A stretch of DNA of 47,373 nt. It comes from Azoarcus sp. Lineage in GTDB: Bacteria > Pseudomonadota > Gammaproteobacteria > Burkholderiales > Rhodocyclaceae. The notes under the pieces were generated by a model, which worked only from the letters and a program-made list of their open reading frames with translations, had not been told where the DNA came from and searched no databases. How positions within the stretch are numbered: the stretch's first letter is position 1; every line of letters begins with the position of its first letter. The DNA lies in contig DYFV01000037.1 in NCBI GenBank assembly GCA_020725025.1, positions 1 to 47,373 of the forward strand. The letters run 5' to 3'. This document shows positions 1-9,913 of the stretch, in pieces. The translations under genes were made by a program, and so were the position numbers.

Positions 1-1012
<1,012 letters not shown>

Positions 1013-1046
1013 GGACGGGTAGGCTTGACGATTCGGCAAAGCCAGG

Positions 1047-1076
1047 AGTTTAGCATGCGCTCGGAGGCGGCCTGAA
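1047..1076 (-). promoter_or_regulatory. Probable secA promoter
   Basis: Read on the minus strand, TTCAGG (1076-1071) and TAAACT (1052-1047) are separated by 18 bp and lie about 35 bp upstream of the secA ATG. The same GCTAAACT -10 context occurs upstream of lpxC. The -35 match is weak, so this is a prediction by inspection only. Confidence 0.45.
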
Positions 1077-1177
1077 CCGCCGCGCACGATGCCCTGCAAG
1101 CATCGGGCCCGGGCGCGTGCCCTTGCAGACGCCGCGGCCCGGGCCTACCATCGGCCCACCTTCGCGCCCATTCGATC

Positions 1178-1612
1178 ATGACCCGGCAACTCCAGCGTTT
1201 CCTCGGCAGCGGCGATGCCCTCGCCCGCCTGCACGATCATGCCGCGCGCCTGCGCCGCTTGCAGGACGTCGTGGCGCGCGAGCTGCCGCCGGCGCTGGCC
1301 GCAGGCTGTTCGGTGGCCAATCTCAAGGGGGAGACCCTCATCCTGCTCGCCGCAAGCGGAGCGGTGGCAGTGAAGCTCAAGCAGCTCGCGCCCACCCTCG
1401 TCGCGCAGCTCGCGGCGGCGGGCGTGCCGCTCAAGTCGATCCAGGTGAAGGTGCAGGTGCAGGAAGGCGAGCCGGTCACCCGCCCCCCGACGCAGCGCGT
1501 GATTTCGGAAGCGGGGCGCGACAGCGTGGGGCAACTGGCCGCCACGCTCCCGGCCGATTCACCCCTGCGTGCCTCGCTCGAACGATTGATCGCACGCAGT
1601 CGCAGCAGGTAG
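1178..1612 (+). CDS. DUF721/DciA-like protein
   Basis: A 144-residue basic protein with the DUF721 layout: an N-terminal helix (LHDHAARLRRLQDVVARELP), a central small domain beginning CSVANLKGETLILLAASGA, a KLKQLAPTLVAQL helix, and a basic C-terminal tail (ERLIARSRSR). DUF721 proteins of the DciA type help load or work with replicative helicase DnaB in bacteria lacking DnaC, and in betaproteobacteria they sit between secA and lpxC exactly as here. Start is the ATG at 1178. The stop codon TAG is embedded in the start of a degenerate repeat. Family assignment is fairly secure; the helicase role is inferred from the family. Confidence 0.75.
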   Translation: MTRQLQRFLGSGDALARLHDHAARLRRLQDVVARELPPALAAGCSVANLKGETLILLAASGAVAVKLKQLAPTLVAQLAAAGVPLKSIQVKVQVQEGEPVTRPPTQRVISEAGRDSVGQLAATLPADSPLRASLERLIARSRSR

Positions 1613-1750
1613 CCCGAGTTCCCGCTGCACCGCGACCGTACTCCGATGGGTGCTGCGCGAGCCGATCGGCCGCTTCCGGATTCCGTTGCGCTCGAGCCGG
1701 GCTGCGAGGCGTCGGCGCGTAGTCCGAATGGAGCCACAGCGGAATCCGGG
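1609..1750. repeat. Degenerate dispersed inverted repeat between convergent genes
   Basis: A left arm CCGGATTCCGTTGCGCTC (from 1676) and a right arm GAGCCACAGCGGAATCCGGG (1731-1750) form an imperfect inverted repeat. A further eroded unit, GTAGCCCGAGTTCCCGCTGC, begins at 1609 and includes the stop codon of the DUF721 gene. The same element family recurs at 24771-24856. This kind of 'GTAGCCCGGAT...CGGAATCCGGG' intergenic repeat is widespread in GC-rich proteobacteria. The 1613-1778 interval holds nothing else recognisable. Confidence 0.6.
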
Positions 1751-1778
1751 GGACGCTGCAGGCTCCGAGGCCGTTGGT

Positions 1779-1967
1779 TCAAGCGAACGGCTCGAAGAGG
1801 CGCTCCAGGACCAGCAGGATGAGGAAGGCGAGGACCACCATCAGCCCGACGCGAAAGCAGTTCCAGGCCCAGCGACGGTAGCGCGGGTTGCCGGTGAGCA
1901 GCCAGGCCACCAGCGAGCCCCCGATACCGATCAGCGCGAGCAGGCCGAACAGCCGGACGACGAGCAT
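1779..1967 (-). CDS. Small two-helix membrane protein coupled to lpxC
   Basis: A 62-residue protein, [20 protein letters not shown] at its start, with two hydrophobic segments (about residues 5-23 and 40-56) joined by a short polar, aromatic loop (NPRYRRWAWN). Its ATG shares one base with the lpxC stop codon (TGATG), so it is very probably translated with lpxC. Codon use matches the neighbours. No family is recognised with certainty; similar short membrane proteins occur downstream of lpxC in related genomes, but the function is unknown. Confidence 0.65.
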   Translation of the reverse strand: MLVVRLFGLLALIGIGGSLVAWLLTGNPRYRRWAWNCFRVGLMVVLAFLILLVLERLFEPFA

Positions 1968-2887
1968 CAGGCGGCGGGCAGAAGGGCGAACTGGCGGCTC
2001 ACCGCGGCGGGCGCCTCCGCCTTGCCTTCGAAGGTGACGATCTCCCAGGCGCTGCGGTCTTCGAGCAGCACGCGCAGGATCTGGTTGTTCAGGGCGTGCC
2101 CCGCCTTGTGGGCGGAGTAGGCGGCGAGCAAGGGATGCCCGCACAGGTAGAGGTCGCCGATGGCGTCCAGCACCTTGTGCTTGACGAACTCGTCGACGTA
2201 GCGCAGGCCCTCGGCGTTGAGCACGCGGTACTCGTCCATCACGATGGCGTTGTCGAGGCTGCCGCCGAGCGCGAGCCCGTTCGCACGCATGAACTCGACG
2301 TCCTGCATGAAACCGAAGGTGCGCGCGCGCGCCACGTCGCGCACATAGGAATGTTCGGCGAAGTCCACCGTGACGCTGGTGGAGGTGTTGTCGATCGCCG
2401 GATGGTTGAAGACGATGGAGAAGGTGAGGCGGAACCCGTCGTAGGGCTCGAGGCGCACCCACTTGTCGCCTTCCTTGTACTCGACCGGCTTCACCACCCG
2501 CAGGAAGCGCTTGGGCGCGGACTGCTCCTCGATGCCGGCCGACTGGAGCAGGAACACGAAGGGCCCGGCGCTGCCGTCGAGGATGGGAATCTCGGGGGCA
2601 TCCACGTCCACGTGGAGGTTGTCGATCCCCAGGCCCGCCAGCGCCGACATGAGGTGCTCCACGGTGCCGACCTTGACGCCGCCGTGCTCGAGGCCGGAGC
2701 ACATGCGGGTGTCGCACACCGAATAGGGGTCGGCGGGCAGGTCGACCGGCGGATCGGTATCGACCCGGTGGAACACGATGCCCGTGTCGGGCGCGGCCGG
2801 CCGCAGCACGAGCTGGACCTTGCGCCCACCGTGCAGTCCCACGCCGGTGGCCTTGACGAGCGACTTGAGGGTGCGTTGCTTGATCAT
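1967..2887 (-). CDS. lpxC: UDP-3-O-acyl-N-acetylglucosamine deacetylase LpxC
   Basis: LpxC is the zinc deacetylase that commits UDP-acyl-GlcNAc to lipid A synthesis in the cytosol. The 306-residue product has the usual length. It shows the start [20 protein letters not shown], the zinc ligand stretch [18 protein letters not shown], the second metal site [16 protein letters not shown] and the C-terminal catalytic histidine in [10 protein letters not shown]. An in-frame ATG 20 codons upstream exists, but the family start at 2887 fits better. It lies downstream of ftsZ beyond a terminator and seems to have its own promoter. Confidence 0.97.
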   Translation of the reverse strand: MIKQRTLKSLVKATGVGLHGGRKVQLVLRPAAPDTGIVFHRVDTDPPVDLPADPYSVCDTRMCSGLEHGGVKVGTVEHLMSALAGLGIDNLHVDVDAPEIPILDGSAGPFVFLLQSAGIEEQSAPKRFLRVVKPVEYKEGDKWVRLEPYDGFRLTFSIVFNHPAIDNTSTSVTVDFAEHSYVRDVARARTFGFMQDVEFMRANGLALGGSLDNAIVMDEYRVLNAEGLRYVDEFVKHKVLDAIGDLYLCGHPLLAAYSAHKAGHALNNQILRVLLEDRSAWEIVTFEGKAEAPAAVSRQFALLPAA

Positions 2888-2895
2888 TCTTGTGG

Positions 2896-2918
2896 TTCCG
2901 TTTGCAAGCGGAAGTTTA
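2896..2918 (-). promoter_or_regulatory. lpxC -10 element and palindromic leader
   Basis: On the minus strand, TAAACT (2918-2913) is a plausible -10 for lpxC; no good -35 is visible. Immediately downstream, 2896-2913 is an 18-bp near-palindrome (TTCCGCTTGCAAACGGAA) located in the predicted 5' leader, 8 bases before the ATG. It could be an operator or a small leader hairpin. Confidence 0.35.
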
Positions 2919-3002
2919 GCACGCGGGCGGCCCCCTCCGCCCCGCAAGCCCCCGGTAAGCGAGCGTAACTACCGCTTTTTCGGGAGGTTTTCGGAAGAGG
3001 GC

Positions 3003-3064
3003 GAAAAAAGGCGACGGGCGCCCGACGCGAACCGGAGGCAGCGGTCCGCGTCAGGGCGCCCGTC
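3003..3064 (-). terminator. Strong rho-independent terminator after ftsZ
   Basis: On the minus strand, GACGGGCGCCC (3064-3054) pairs perfectly with GGGCGCCCGTC (3023-3013), and the stem extends by a further six pairs (CGCGTC/GACGCG) past a one-base bulge. The second arm is followed within three bases by a run of six T (3009-3004). This closes the mra/dcw transcript before lpxC. Confidence 0.9.
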
Positions 3065-3090
3065 GGCGCGGTCGGTGCGAGGCCGCGCTG

Positions 3091-4221
3091 TCAGTCCGCC
3101 TGCTTGCGCAGGAAGGCCGGGATGTCGTAGGTGCCCATGCCGTTGGCGCTCATCGCCTCCACCGTGGTGCGACGGCGGATCACCTGCGGGATCTCGGGGC
3201 TGGCGTACTCCATGCCGGACGACGGGCCGTAGGTGCCGGTGCCCTGCACCACCTGCATCACCGGCTGACGGGCGGCGCGCGGGGCGCCGAGGCCGGTGGC
3301 GACTACGGTGACGCGCACGCGGTCTTCCATCGAGTCCTCGAACACGGTGCCGTACTTGACGAAGGCCTCCGGCGCGGCGAAGGCCTGCACGGTCTTCACC
3401 GCGTCGCGCACTTCGCTCATCTTGAGCGAGCGGCTGGCGGTGATGTTGATGAGCACGCAGCGCGCGCCGGAGAGCTCGGTGCCTTCCAGCAGCGGGCTCA
3501 CCGCGGCCTGCTCGGCGGCGATGCGCGCCCGGTCCATGCCGGAGGCTTCGGCCGACCCCATCATGGCGCGGCCCATCTCGCCCATGGCGGTGCGCACGTC
3601 CTGGAAGTCGACGTTCACCAGGCCCGGCACGTTGATGATCTCGGCGATGCCGCCCACGGCGCTGCGCAGGACGTTGTCCGCCGAGCGGAAGCAGTCCTCG
3701 AAGCCGGCGTCGTCGCCGTAGACCTCGAGCAGCTTGTCGTTCAGCACCACGATCAGCGAATCGACGTGACGGGTGAGCTCCTCGACGCCGCTCTCGGCGA
3801 CGCGGTCGCGGTTCTCGAAATCGAACGGCTTGGTGACTACGGCCACCGTGAGGATCCCCATCTCCTTGGCGATCTCGGCCACCACCGGAGCTGCCCCGGT
3901 GCCGGTGCCCCCGCCCATGCCGCCGGTGATGAAGCACATGTGGGCGCCTTCGAGCGCGGCGGCGATCGCCTCGCGCGACTCCTGCGCCGCGGCACGGCCG
4001 GCTTCGGGCTTGGAGCCCGCCCCCAGGCCCGAAGTGCCGAGCTGGATCTTGTGGTGTGCCAGGCAGCGGTTGAGCGCCTGCGCATCGGTATTCGCCACGA
4101 CGAAGTGCACCCCCTGCACCCCCTCGCGAATCATGTGATCGACCGCGTTGCCCCCGGCACCGCCGACGCCGATCACCTTTATGATCGTTCCGGTCACTTC
4201 CTTTTCCACGATTTCAAACAT
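3091..4221 (-). CDS. ftsZ: Cell division GTPase FtsZ
   Basis: FtsZ is the tubulin-like GTPase that forms the division ring. The 376-residue product has the nucleotide loop VIGVGGAGGNAV, the GTP signature GGGTGTG at about residues 103-109, the T7 synergy loop NVDFQDVR at about 203-210 and the conserved C-terminal peptide YDIPAFLRKQ that binds FtsA and ZipA. The start at 4221 (MFEIVEKEV) is preferred over an ATG 12 codons upstream because it has a GGAGGCGAGG ribosome site and matches family starts. The linker between the GTPase core and the tail is short. It is followed by a terminator. Confidence 0.98.
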   Translation of the reverse strand: MFEIVEKEVTGTIIKVIGVGGAGGNAVDHMIREGVQGVHFVVANTDAQALNRCLAHHKIQLGTSGLGAGSKPEAGRAAAQESREAIAAALEGAHMCFITGGMGGGTGTGAAPVVAEIAKEMGILTVAVVTKPFDFENRDRVAESGVEELTRHVDSLIVVLNDKLLEVYGDDAGFEDCFRSADNVLRSAVGGIAEIINVPGLVNVDFQDVRTAMGEMGRAMMGSAEASGMDRARIAAEQAAVSPLLEGTELSGARCVLINITASRSLKMSEVRDAVKTVQAFAAPEAFVKYGTVFEDSMEDRVRVTVVATGLGAPRAARQPVMQVVQGTGTYGPSSGMEYASPEIPQVIRRRTTVEAMSANGMGTYDIPAFLRKQAD

Positions 4222-4363
4222 TTGCCTCGCCTCCGAATTGACTTCCATACTGCGCACCGAACACCCGAATACCCGATATCTAGTATTAACGCGCCAGTCT
4301 ATAACTAAATACCGGCATCAAACAGGTACCCATCCAAAATAAGCGGACCGTCTTTGACTCCGC
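4222..4363 (-). promoter_or_regulatory. AT-rich ftsA-ftsZ intergenic region, probable ftsZ promoter/leader
   Basis: This 142-bp interval is the only sizeable gap inside the otherwise overlapping dcw cluster, and its middle (about 4262-4345) is strikingly A/T-rich for this genome, with -10-like words such as TAATAC and TACTAG on the minus strand. No clean -35/-10 pair could be fixed. An extra ftsZ promoter or an mRNA processing site would fit what is known of ftsZ regulation elsewhere. Confidence 0.4.
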
Positions 4364-5593
4364 TCAAAAATTCTTCTCGAACCACGACTTCATCCGCCCG
4401 AACACCTGCCGCACGCTGCGCGTTTCCCGCGCCAGCATGCCGCGCCGGCGCTGGGCGGCGCCTTCCATGATCAGACCCATCGCCGTCGCGTAACGGGGCT
4501 GGCACACCACGTCGGCGAGCCCGCCTTCGTACTGCGGAGCACCCACCCGCGCCGGCATGTGAAACACGTCTTCCGCGAGGTCGACCATCCCGTGCATGAC
4601 CGCCGAGCCGCCGGTGATGACGATCCCGGACGAGAGCAACTCCTCGTACCCGCTGCGTCGCAGCTCGGCCTGAACCAGTTCGAACAGCTCCGAGACCCGC
4701 GGCTCGATCACGTCCGCCAGGCGCTGCCGCGACAACGGCCGCGGCGGGCGGTCGCCCACGCCCGGCACTTCGATCATCTCCTCGGGATCCGCCAGGGTGT
4801 GCATCGCCACACCGTGGCGGATCTTGATCTCCTCGGCATCGGCGGTCGGCGTACGCAGCGCCATCGCGATGTCGTTGGTGATCTGGTCGCCGGCCACCGG
4901 CAGCACCGCGGTGTGGCGGATCGCCCCCTGGGTGAACACCGCGATGTCGGTGGTGCCGCCGCCTATGTCCACCAGGCACACGCCGAGTTCCTTCTCGTCC
5001 TCCGTGAGTACCGCGTAGCTCGACGCCAGCGGCTGGAGGATGAGGTCCATCACTTCCAGGCCGCAGCGGCGCACGCACTTGATCACGTTCTGGGCGGCGG
5101 AGACCGCGCCGGTGACGATGTGCACCTTCACCTCGAGCTTCACCCCGCTCATGCCGATCGGTTCGCGCACCCCGCCCTGCCCGTCGATGATGAATTCCTG
5201 GGTGAGGATGTGCAGGATCTGCTGCTCGGCGGGGATGGGCATGGCGCGGGCCACCTCGATCACGCGCTCCACGTCGATCGGGGTGACCTCCTTGTCCTTG
5301 ATCGCCACCATGCCGTTGGAGTTGAAGCTCTTGATATGGCTGCCGGCGATGCCCGTATAGACGTCGCGGATCTTGCAGTCGGCCATGAGCTCGACTTCCT
5401 GGACCACGCGCGAGATCGCGTCCACCGTGGCCTCGATGTTCACCACCACCCCGCGCTTGAGGCCGGTCGTGGGCTGCGTGCCGAGGCCGACCACCGAGAG
5501 GCGTCCGTCCGGGCGCACCTCGGCGACCATGCAGGTCACCTTGGCGGTGCCGATATCGAGTCCGACGATGAGGTCCTTGTATTCCTTGCTCAT
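4364..5593 (-). CDS. ftsA: Cell division actin-like ATPase FtsA
   Basis: FtsA is the actin-like protein that anchors FtsZ to the membrane and recruits late divisome proteins. The 409-residue product shows the phosphate-1 motif VGLDIGTAKVTCMVAE near the start, the 1C domain, the phosphate-2 motif VDIGGGTTDIAVF, the adenosine motif GIVITGGSAVMHGM and a C-terminal amphipathic membrane-targeting helix (GRMKSWFEKNF). The ATG at 5593 overlaps the ftsQ stop by four bases (ATGA). Confidence 0.97.
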   Translation of the reverse strand: MSKEYKDLIVGLDIGTAKVTCMVAEVRPDGRLSVVGLGTQPTTGLKRGVVVNIEATVDAISRVVQEVELMADCKIRDVYTGIAGSHIKSFNSNGMVAIKDKEVTPIDVERVIEVARAMPIPAEQQILHILTQEFIIDGQGGVREPIGMSGVKLEVKVHIVTGAVSAAQNVIKCVRRCGLEVMDLILQPLASSYAVLTEDEKELGVCLVDIGGGTTDIAVFTQGAIRHTAVLPVAGDQITNDIAMALRTPTADAEEIKIRHGVAMHTLADPEEMIEVPGVGDRPPRPLSRQRLADVIEPRVSELFELVQAELRRSGYEELLSSGIVITGGSAVMHGMVDLAEDVFHMPARVGAPQYEGGLADVVCQPRYATAMGLIMEGAAQRRRGMLARETRSVRQVFGRMKSWFEKNF

Positions 5594-6435
5594 TTTTTGC
5601 CTTTCACTGCTGAGGCCTGCCCCACCGGGGTCAGGGCGAATCCGCTCGGATAGCGCAGGTCCGCGACCGCGATCTGTACCCCTCCCATCCGCTCCTGCGC
5701 CTGCGGCCAGGCCGCGACGAAGCGCGCCAGGCGCTCGCCGATCGGCGCCTTCTCCTGGTCGCGCCCGAGGACGATCACCATGCCGTCGTCGAGCCTCAAC
5801 TGCCACGCCAGGCGAGCCGACAGGGCGAGCGCCACCAGGCGGCGGCCGAGCGGCTCCAGCACCTGGGAGAACTCGCCGTGGCGGGCGAGGAGATAGGCGG
5901 CCGATCCCTGCGGACCGGACAGGCCCGGCAGGTCGGCGTTGCTCGCAGCAACGAACACCTCGCCCTGGCGGTTGACGAGATGCGCCTCGCCGCTCTCGGA
6001 CACGGTCCAGTGCGCCACGGCCTGGTGCTCCTCGAGACGCAGCTCCAGCACGTCGGGCCAGCGCCGCCGCACCTCGGCGCGACGCACCCAGGGCAGCACC
6101 TCGAAGCTCTCGCGCACCGCCTCCAGATCCACCGAGAAGAAGTTGCCGCGGATCGCGGTGCGCGCGGCATATTCGAGCTGCGCGGTGGTGACCTGCGCGG
6201 GCGGGGTGAGCACCACCACCTCGCGCACCGGGAAGAGCGGGCGCGACAGGAACCACGCCACCAGGGCGTAGCCCAGCGCCACCGCGGCGAAGAGCATGAG
6301 CAGGTCCGCCGCGAGGTTGAGCAGGGCCGGCCGGTGCCACACACCCACGGCCTCGCGCGTACGGGAGGGGGCACCCCCGTCCCGTACGCGGCGTTCGGCG
6401 GCGGCGCGTGCGGCGTATTCAGCCAAGGCGGGCAT
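5590..6435 (-). CDS. ftsQ: Cell division protein FtsQ
   Basis: FtsQ is the bitopic divisome scaffold that binds FtsB and FtsL. The 281-residue product has a cytoplasmic N-terminus, one transmembrane helix at about residues 40-62 ([20 protein letters not shown]), a POTRA domain starting [20 protein letters not shown] and the FtsQ beta domain ([20 protein letters not shown]). The start lies 17 bp inside ddl, the longest overlap in the cluster; no later start would keep the cytoplasmic tail intact. Confidence 0.93.
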   Translation of the reverse strand: MPALAEYAARAAAERRVRDGGAPSRTREAVGVWHRPALLNLAADLLMLFAAVALGYALVAWFLSRPLFPVREVVVLTPPAQVTTAQLEYAARTAIRGNFFSVDLEAVRESFEVLPWVRRAEVRRRWPDVLELRLEEHQAVAHWTVSESGEAHLVNRQGEVFVAASNADLPGLSGPQGSAAYLLARHGEFSQVLEPLGRRLVALALSARLAWQLRLDDGMVIVLGRDQEKAPIGERLARFVAAWPQAQERMGGVQIAVADLRYPSGFALTPVGQASAVKGKK

Positions 6436-7333
6436 CCTCCAGGATGGCGAGGCAGAGCGCCTCGAAGCTCATGCCGGCCACGCGGGCGGCCATCGGCACC
6501 AGGGAATGCCCGGTCATCCCGGGCGAGGTGTTCATTTCGAGGAGGTAGGGACGGCCGTCGCCGGTGAGGATGAGGTCCGCCCGGCCCCAGCCGCGGCAGC
6601 CCAGCACCGCGGCGCTCTTCATGATCAGCGCCTGCAGCGCCTCCTCCTGGTCGGCAGGCAGGCCGCAGGGGCAGAGGTAGCGGGTGTCGTCGCTGAAGTA
6701 CTTGTTCTGGTAGTCGTAGTTTCCGCCCGGCGCCTCGATGCGGATGAGCGGCAGCGCGCGCTCGCCCAGGAAGGGCGCGGTGAGCTCCGCGCCGCTGATG
6801 AACTCCTCCGCGATCACCAGGCTGTCGAAGCGGGCCGCGAGCTCCCAGGCGGCCTTCAGCTGCCCCGCCTCGGTGACCTTGGTCGCGCCCATGCTGGAGC
6901 CCTCGTGCACCGGCTTCACGAAGATCGGCAGGCCCAGGTCGGCGGCCACGGCTTCCCAGTCGGTGCCGGCATGCAGGATGGCGTAGCGCGGCGTCGGCAG
7001 GCCCGCGGCAGCCCACACCATCTTGGTACGCCACTTGTCCATCGCCAGCGCGGACGCCATCACGCCGCTGCCGGTGTAGGGGATCTTCATCAGCTCCAGT
7101 GCGCCCTGCACGGTGCCGTCCTCGCCGCCGCGTCCATGCAGCGCGATGAAGACGCGCTCGAAGCTCTCGTCCTTCAACTCGTGCAGATCGCGCTCGGCCG
7201 GATCGAAGCCGTGCGCGTCCACGCCCGCAGCCTGCAAGGCGGCGAGCACAGCGCTACCCGACATCAGGGACACCTCGCGCTCGGCCGAGGTGCCGCCCAG
7301 CAAAACCGCCACTTTTCCGAATTTCCCGCTCAC
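6419..7333 (-). CDS. ddl: D-alanine--D-alanine ligase
   Basis: Ddl joins two D-alanines with ATP in the cytosol, making the dipeptide that MurF adds to the peptidoglycan precursor. The 304-residue ATP-grasp protein has the start [19 protein letters not shown], the ATP loop [11 protein letters not shown], the [10 protein letters not shown] strand and the Mg-binding C-terminal segment [18 protein letters not shown]. Length is typical of the DdlB branch. It overlaps murC by ATGA and ftsQ by 17 bp. Confidence 0.97.
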   Translation of the reverse strand: MSGKFGKVAVLLGGTSAEREVSLMSGSAVLAALQAAGVDAHGFDPAERDLHELKDESFERVFIALHGRGGEDGTVQGALELMKIPYTGSGVMASALAMDKWRTKMVWAAAGLPTPRYAILHAGTDWEAVAADLGLPIFVKPVHEGSSMGATKVTEAGQLKAAWELAARFDSLVIAEEFISGAELTAPFLGERALPLIRIEAPGGNYDYQNKYFSDDTRYLCPCGLPADQEEALQALIMKSAAVLGCRGWGRADLILTGDGRPYLLEMNTSPGMTGHSLVPMAARVAGMSFEALCLAILEDARLG

Positions 7334-8745
7334 GCCGATTCCTCACCACTCGTCAGTCTGGCCGGCACGCCGCCGATGGAGCCCGCCCCCATGGTGATCA
7401 CCACGTCACCGTCGCGCGCCGCCGCCAGGATCGCCGCCGGCATCTCCGCGATGTCCTCGACGAAGACCGGCTCCACCTTTCCCGCGACCCGGATCGCCCG
7501 CGCCAGCGAGCGTCCGTCCGCGGCTACGATGGCAGGCTCTCCTGCGGCATAGACCTCGGCCAGCAGGAGCGCATCGACCGTCGACAGTACCTTCACGAAG
7601 TCCTCGAAACAGTCGCGGGTACGGGTGAACCGGTGCGGCTGGAAGGCGAGCACGAGGCGGCGTCCGGGAAACGCGCCGCGCGCCGCCGCCAGGGTCGCCG
7701 CCATTTCCACCGGGTGGTGGCCGTAGTCGTCCACCAGGGTGAAGCTGCCACGCGGGCTGCCGTCGGCATCCGCGAGGGCCACCTCGCCCCAGCGCTGGAA
7801 GCGCCGCCCGACGCCCTTGAACTCGTCGAGCGCCTTGACGATGGCCGCATCCGGAACCTGCAGCTCGGTCGCCACCGCGATGGCCGCGAGCGCGTTCAGC
7901 ACGTTGTGCATCCCGGGCAGGTTGAGCGCCACCGAGAGCCGGCTCACCGACCCGTTCACCCGCACCACGTCGAAGTACATCCGACCGTCTTCGGCGCGAA
8001 CGTTCTCGGCCCGGATGTTGGCGCTCTCCGAAAGGCCGTAGCGCACGATCTGCTTCGACACCAGGGGCATGATCGAGCGCACGTGGGGGTCGTCCTCGCA
8101 CAGCACCGCCACGCCGTAGAAGGGCAGGTGCTGCAGGAAGTCCACGAAGGCCTGCTTCAGGCGCGCGAAATCGTGGCCGTAGGTGTCCATGTGATCGGCG
8201 TCGATGTTGGTGACGACCGAGATCACGGGGGTGAGCATCAGGAAGGAGGCATCCGACTCGTCCGCCTCCGCCACCAGGAAGTCGCCCTTGCCGAGGCGCG
8301 CGTTGGCGCCCGCCGCGTTGAGCCGGCCGCCGATCACGAAGGTGGGGTCCAGCCCGCCTTCGGCGAGGATGCTCGCCACCAGGGAGGTGGTGGTGGTCTT
8401 GCCATGGGTGCCGGCGATGGCGATTCCGCTCTTCAGGCGCATGAGCTCGGCGAGCATCTGCGCGCGCGGCACCACCGGGATGTGGCGCGCGCGGGCCGCC
8501 ACGACCTCCGGGTTGTCGTTCTTCACGGCGGTGGAGATGACCACTGCGTCGGCCTGGGCGACGTTCTCCGCGGCATGTCCGCCCACCACGGTCGCGCCCA
8601 GGGCGCGCAGCCGCCGGGTGACGGCGTTCTCGGAAAGATCCGAGCCGCTCACGGTGAAGCCGAGGTTCACCAGCACCTCGGCGATGCCGCTCATGCCGGC
8701 GCCGCCGATGCCGACGAAATGGATGCGTTTTACTTTGTGCTTCAT
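7330..8745 (-). CDS. murC: UDP-N-acetylmuramate--L-alanine ligase MurC
   Basis: MurC adds L-alanine to UDP-MurNAc, the first peptide step of peptidoglycan synthesis. The 471-residue Mur ligase has an N-terminal Rossmann domain ([18 protein letters not shown]), the ATP loop [10 protein letters not shown] at about 111-120, the metal/substrate stretch [10 protein letters not shown] and the C-terminal [11 protein letters not shown] motif. The start at 8745 (MKHKVKRIH) is chosen because it overlaps the murG stop (ATGA); an upstream ATG ten codons earlier would run into murG. A homologous but distinct ligase, mpl, lies at 24878-26233. Confidence 0.97.
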   Translation of the reverse strand: MKHKVKRIHFVGIGGAGMSGIAEVLVNLGFTVSGSDLSENAVTRRLRALGATVVGGHAAENVAQADAVVISTAVKNDNPEVVAARARHIPVVPRAQMLAELMRLKSGIAIAGTHGKTTTTSLVASILAEGGLDPTFVIGGRLNAAGANARLGKGDFLVAEADESDASFLMLTPVISVVTNIDADHMDTYGHDFARLKQAFVDFLQHLPFYGVAVLCEDDPHVRSIMPLVSKQIVRYGLSESANIRAENVRAEDGRMYFDVVRVNGSVSRLSVALNLPGMHNVLNALAAIAVATELQVPDAAIVKALDEFKGVGRRFQRWGEVALADADGSPRGSFTLVDDYGHHPVEMAATLAAARGAFPGRRLVLAFQPHRFTRTRDCFEDFVKVLSTVDALLLAEVYAAGEPAIVAADGRSLARAIRVAGKVEPVFVEDIAEMPAAILAAARDGDVVITMGAGSIGGVPARLTSGEESA

Positions 8746-9812
8746 GTCTTGCTCCCGGCGGCGAGCTGCTCGCACGCCTTGGCGACCGCCTCGGCGGCCT
8801 GCGGTTTCGCGAGCGCGCGCGCCTTCTCTGCCATCTCCAGCAGGCGCGTGCGCTCGAGGCTCGTCAGGATCCCGGCGAGCTTCTCCGCGTCGAGCTCGTG
8901 CTGCGGCAACAGGAAGGCCGCCTCCCGGTCCGCGAGGAAACGCGCGTTGCCCGTCTGGTGGTCATCGACCGCATGGGGGAAAGGCACCAGCAGACTCGCC
9001 ACACCCACGGCGGCGAGCTCCGCCACGGTCAGGGCGCCGGCGCGGCAGATCACCAGATCCGCTTCGGCGTAGCGTGCGGCCATGTCGTCGATGAAGGGCA
9101 GCAGCTCCCCTTCGACGCCCGCCGCGACATAGGCAGCGCGCAACGCGTCGATCTGCTTCGCCCCCGCCTGATGGGTGACCAGGGGGCGCCGCTCGGGCGG
9201 GATCAGCGCCAGCGCCCGGGGCACCACGTCGTTGAGCGCCGCCGCGCCGAGGCTGCCGCCCACGACGAGCAGCCGCAGCGGGCCGCTGCGGTCGGCAAAG
9301 CGCCTTGCGGGCGGCGGTACCGCGGCGATGTCGGCGCGCACCGGGTTGCCCACCCAGCCCGCCTTCTCGAGCACGCCCGGAAAGCCCGCCAGGACCCGGT
9401 CGGCCACCCCGGCCAGCACGCGGTTGGCGAGTCCCGCCACCGAGTTCTGCTCGTGCAGCACCAGGGGGCGGCCCACCAGCGCCGCCATCATGCCGCCGGG
9501 AAAGGTCACGTAACCGCCCATCCCCAGCACCACATCGGGCCGGATGCGGCGCAGCACGCCGAGCGCCTGCCAGAAGCCGCGCAGGAGGTTCACCGGCAGC
9601 AGGAGCTTGCGCACGAGGCCCTTGCCGCGCAGCGCGGCGAAACGGAGCGGCGCCAGCTCGTAGCCGTGCTCCGGGACGATGCGCGCCTCCATTCCTTCCG
9701 GGTTGCCCAGCCACACCACCTTCCAGCCGCGTGCGTGCAGGCAGTCGGCCACCGCGATGCCCGGGAAGATGTGCCCGCCGGTGCCGCCGGCCATGACGAG
9801 GAGGGTCTTCAT
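8742..9812 (-). CDS. murG: UDP-GlcNAc--lipid I GlcNAc transferase MurG
   Basis: MurG is the GT28 enzyme on the inner face of the membrane that converts lipid I to lipid II. The 356-residue product has the glycine-rich lipid-binding loop [17 protein letters not shown], the acceptor loop [11 protein letters not shown], the [12 protein letters not shown] segment and the UDP-GlcNAc pocket [16 protein letters not shown]. Its ATG overlaps the stop codon of the 24-codon mini-ORF (ATGA), and it overlaps murC downstream the same way. Confidence 0.97.
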   Translation of the reverse strand: MKTLLVMAGGTGGHIFPGIAVADCLHARGWKVVWLGNPEGMEARIVPEHGYELAPLRFAALRGKGLVRKLLLPVNLLRGFWQALGVLRRIRPDVVLGMGGYVTFPGGMMAALVGRPLVLHEQNSVAGLANRVLAGVADRVLAGFPGVLEKAGWVGNPVRADIAAVPPPARRFADRSGPLRLLVVGGSLGAAALNDVVPRALALIPPERRPLVTHQAGAKQIDALRAAYVAAGVEGELLPFIDDMAARYAEADLVICRAGALTVAELAAVGVASLLVPFPHAVDDHQTGNARFLADREAAFLLPQHELDAEKLAGILTSLERTRLLEMAEKARALAKPQAAEAVAKACEQLAAGSKT

Positions 9813-9883
9813 GCTCGGGCACCTCGCATGACTTGGCGATTTTGCCTGCGGCGAAACAGGCAGGTGATCGACCGCTGGCTCAT
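9809..9883 (-). CDS. 24-codon mini-ORF bridging ftsW and murG, copy of the FtsW C-terminus
   Basis: A short ORF begins with an ATG that overlaps the ftsW stop (ATGA, 9883-9880) and ends with a TGA that overlaps the murG ATG (9812-9809), so it fills what would otherwise be a 67-bp gap in a cluster where nearly all genes are coupled. Its last ten residues, [10 protein letters not shown], are identical to the FtsW C-terminus, yet seven bases differ over the duplicated 33-bp stretch and all are silent. The first half ([10 protein letters not shown]) has no known match and is partly encoded by an inverted-repeat arm. It may serve only to keep ribosomes moving into murG, be a relic of a recombination event, or be a real microprotein. 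Translation is inferred from context. Confidence 0.5.
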   Translation of the reverse strand: MSQRSITCLFRRRQNRQVMRGARA

Positions 9884-9913
9884 GCTCGGGCTCCCCGCAT
9901 CACCTGCCTGTTT
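9843..9913. repeat. Competing inverted repeats across the ftsW-murG junction
   Basis: AAACAGGCAGGTGAT at 9854-9868 is the exact inverse of 9899-9913, a perfect 15-bp inverted repeat with a 30-base loop that contains the ftsW stop and the mini-ORF start. A second pairing is possible between TGCCTG (9843-9848) and CAGGCA (9857-9862), which uses part of the same arm, so two mutually exclusive hairpins can be drawn in the mRNA. Confidence 0.7.

Noticed and set aside
4559..5653. His/Asp-rich plus-strand ORF opposite ftsA
   Set aside because: Its composition (runs of H, D, L, R) is what the reverse of GC-rich ftsA codons yields; no domain or ribosome site.
9880..9883. Frameshift or sequencing error extending FtsW into the mini-ORF
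   Set aside because: FtsW already ends with the normal family C-terminus, and the mini-ORF repeats that end rather than continuing it.
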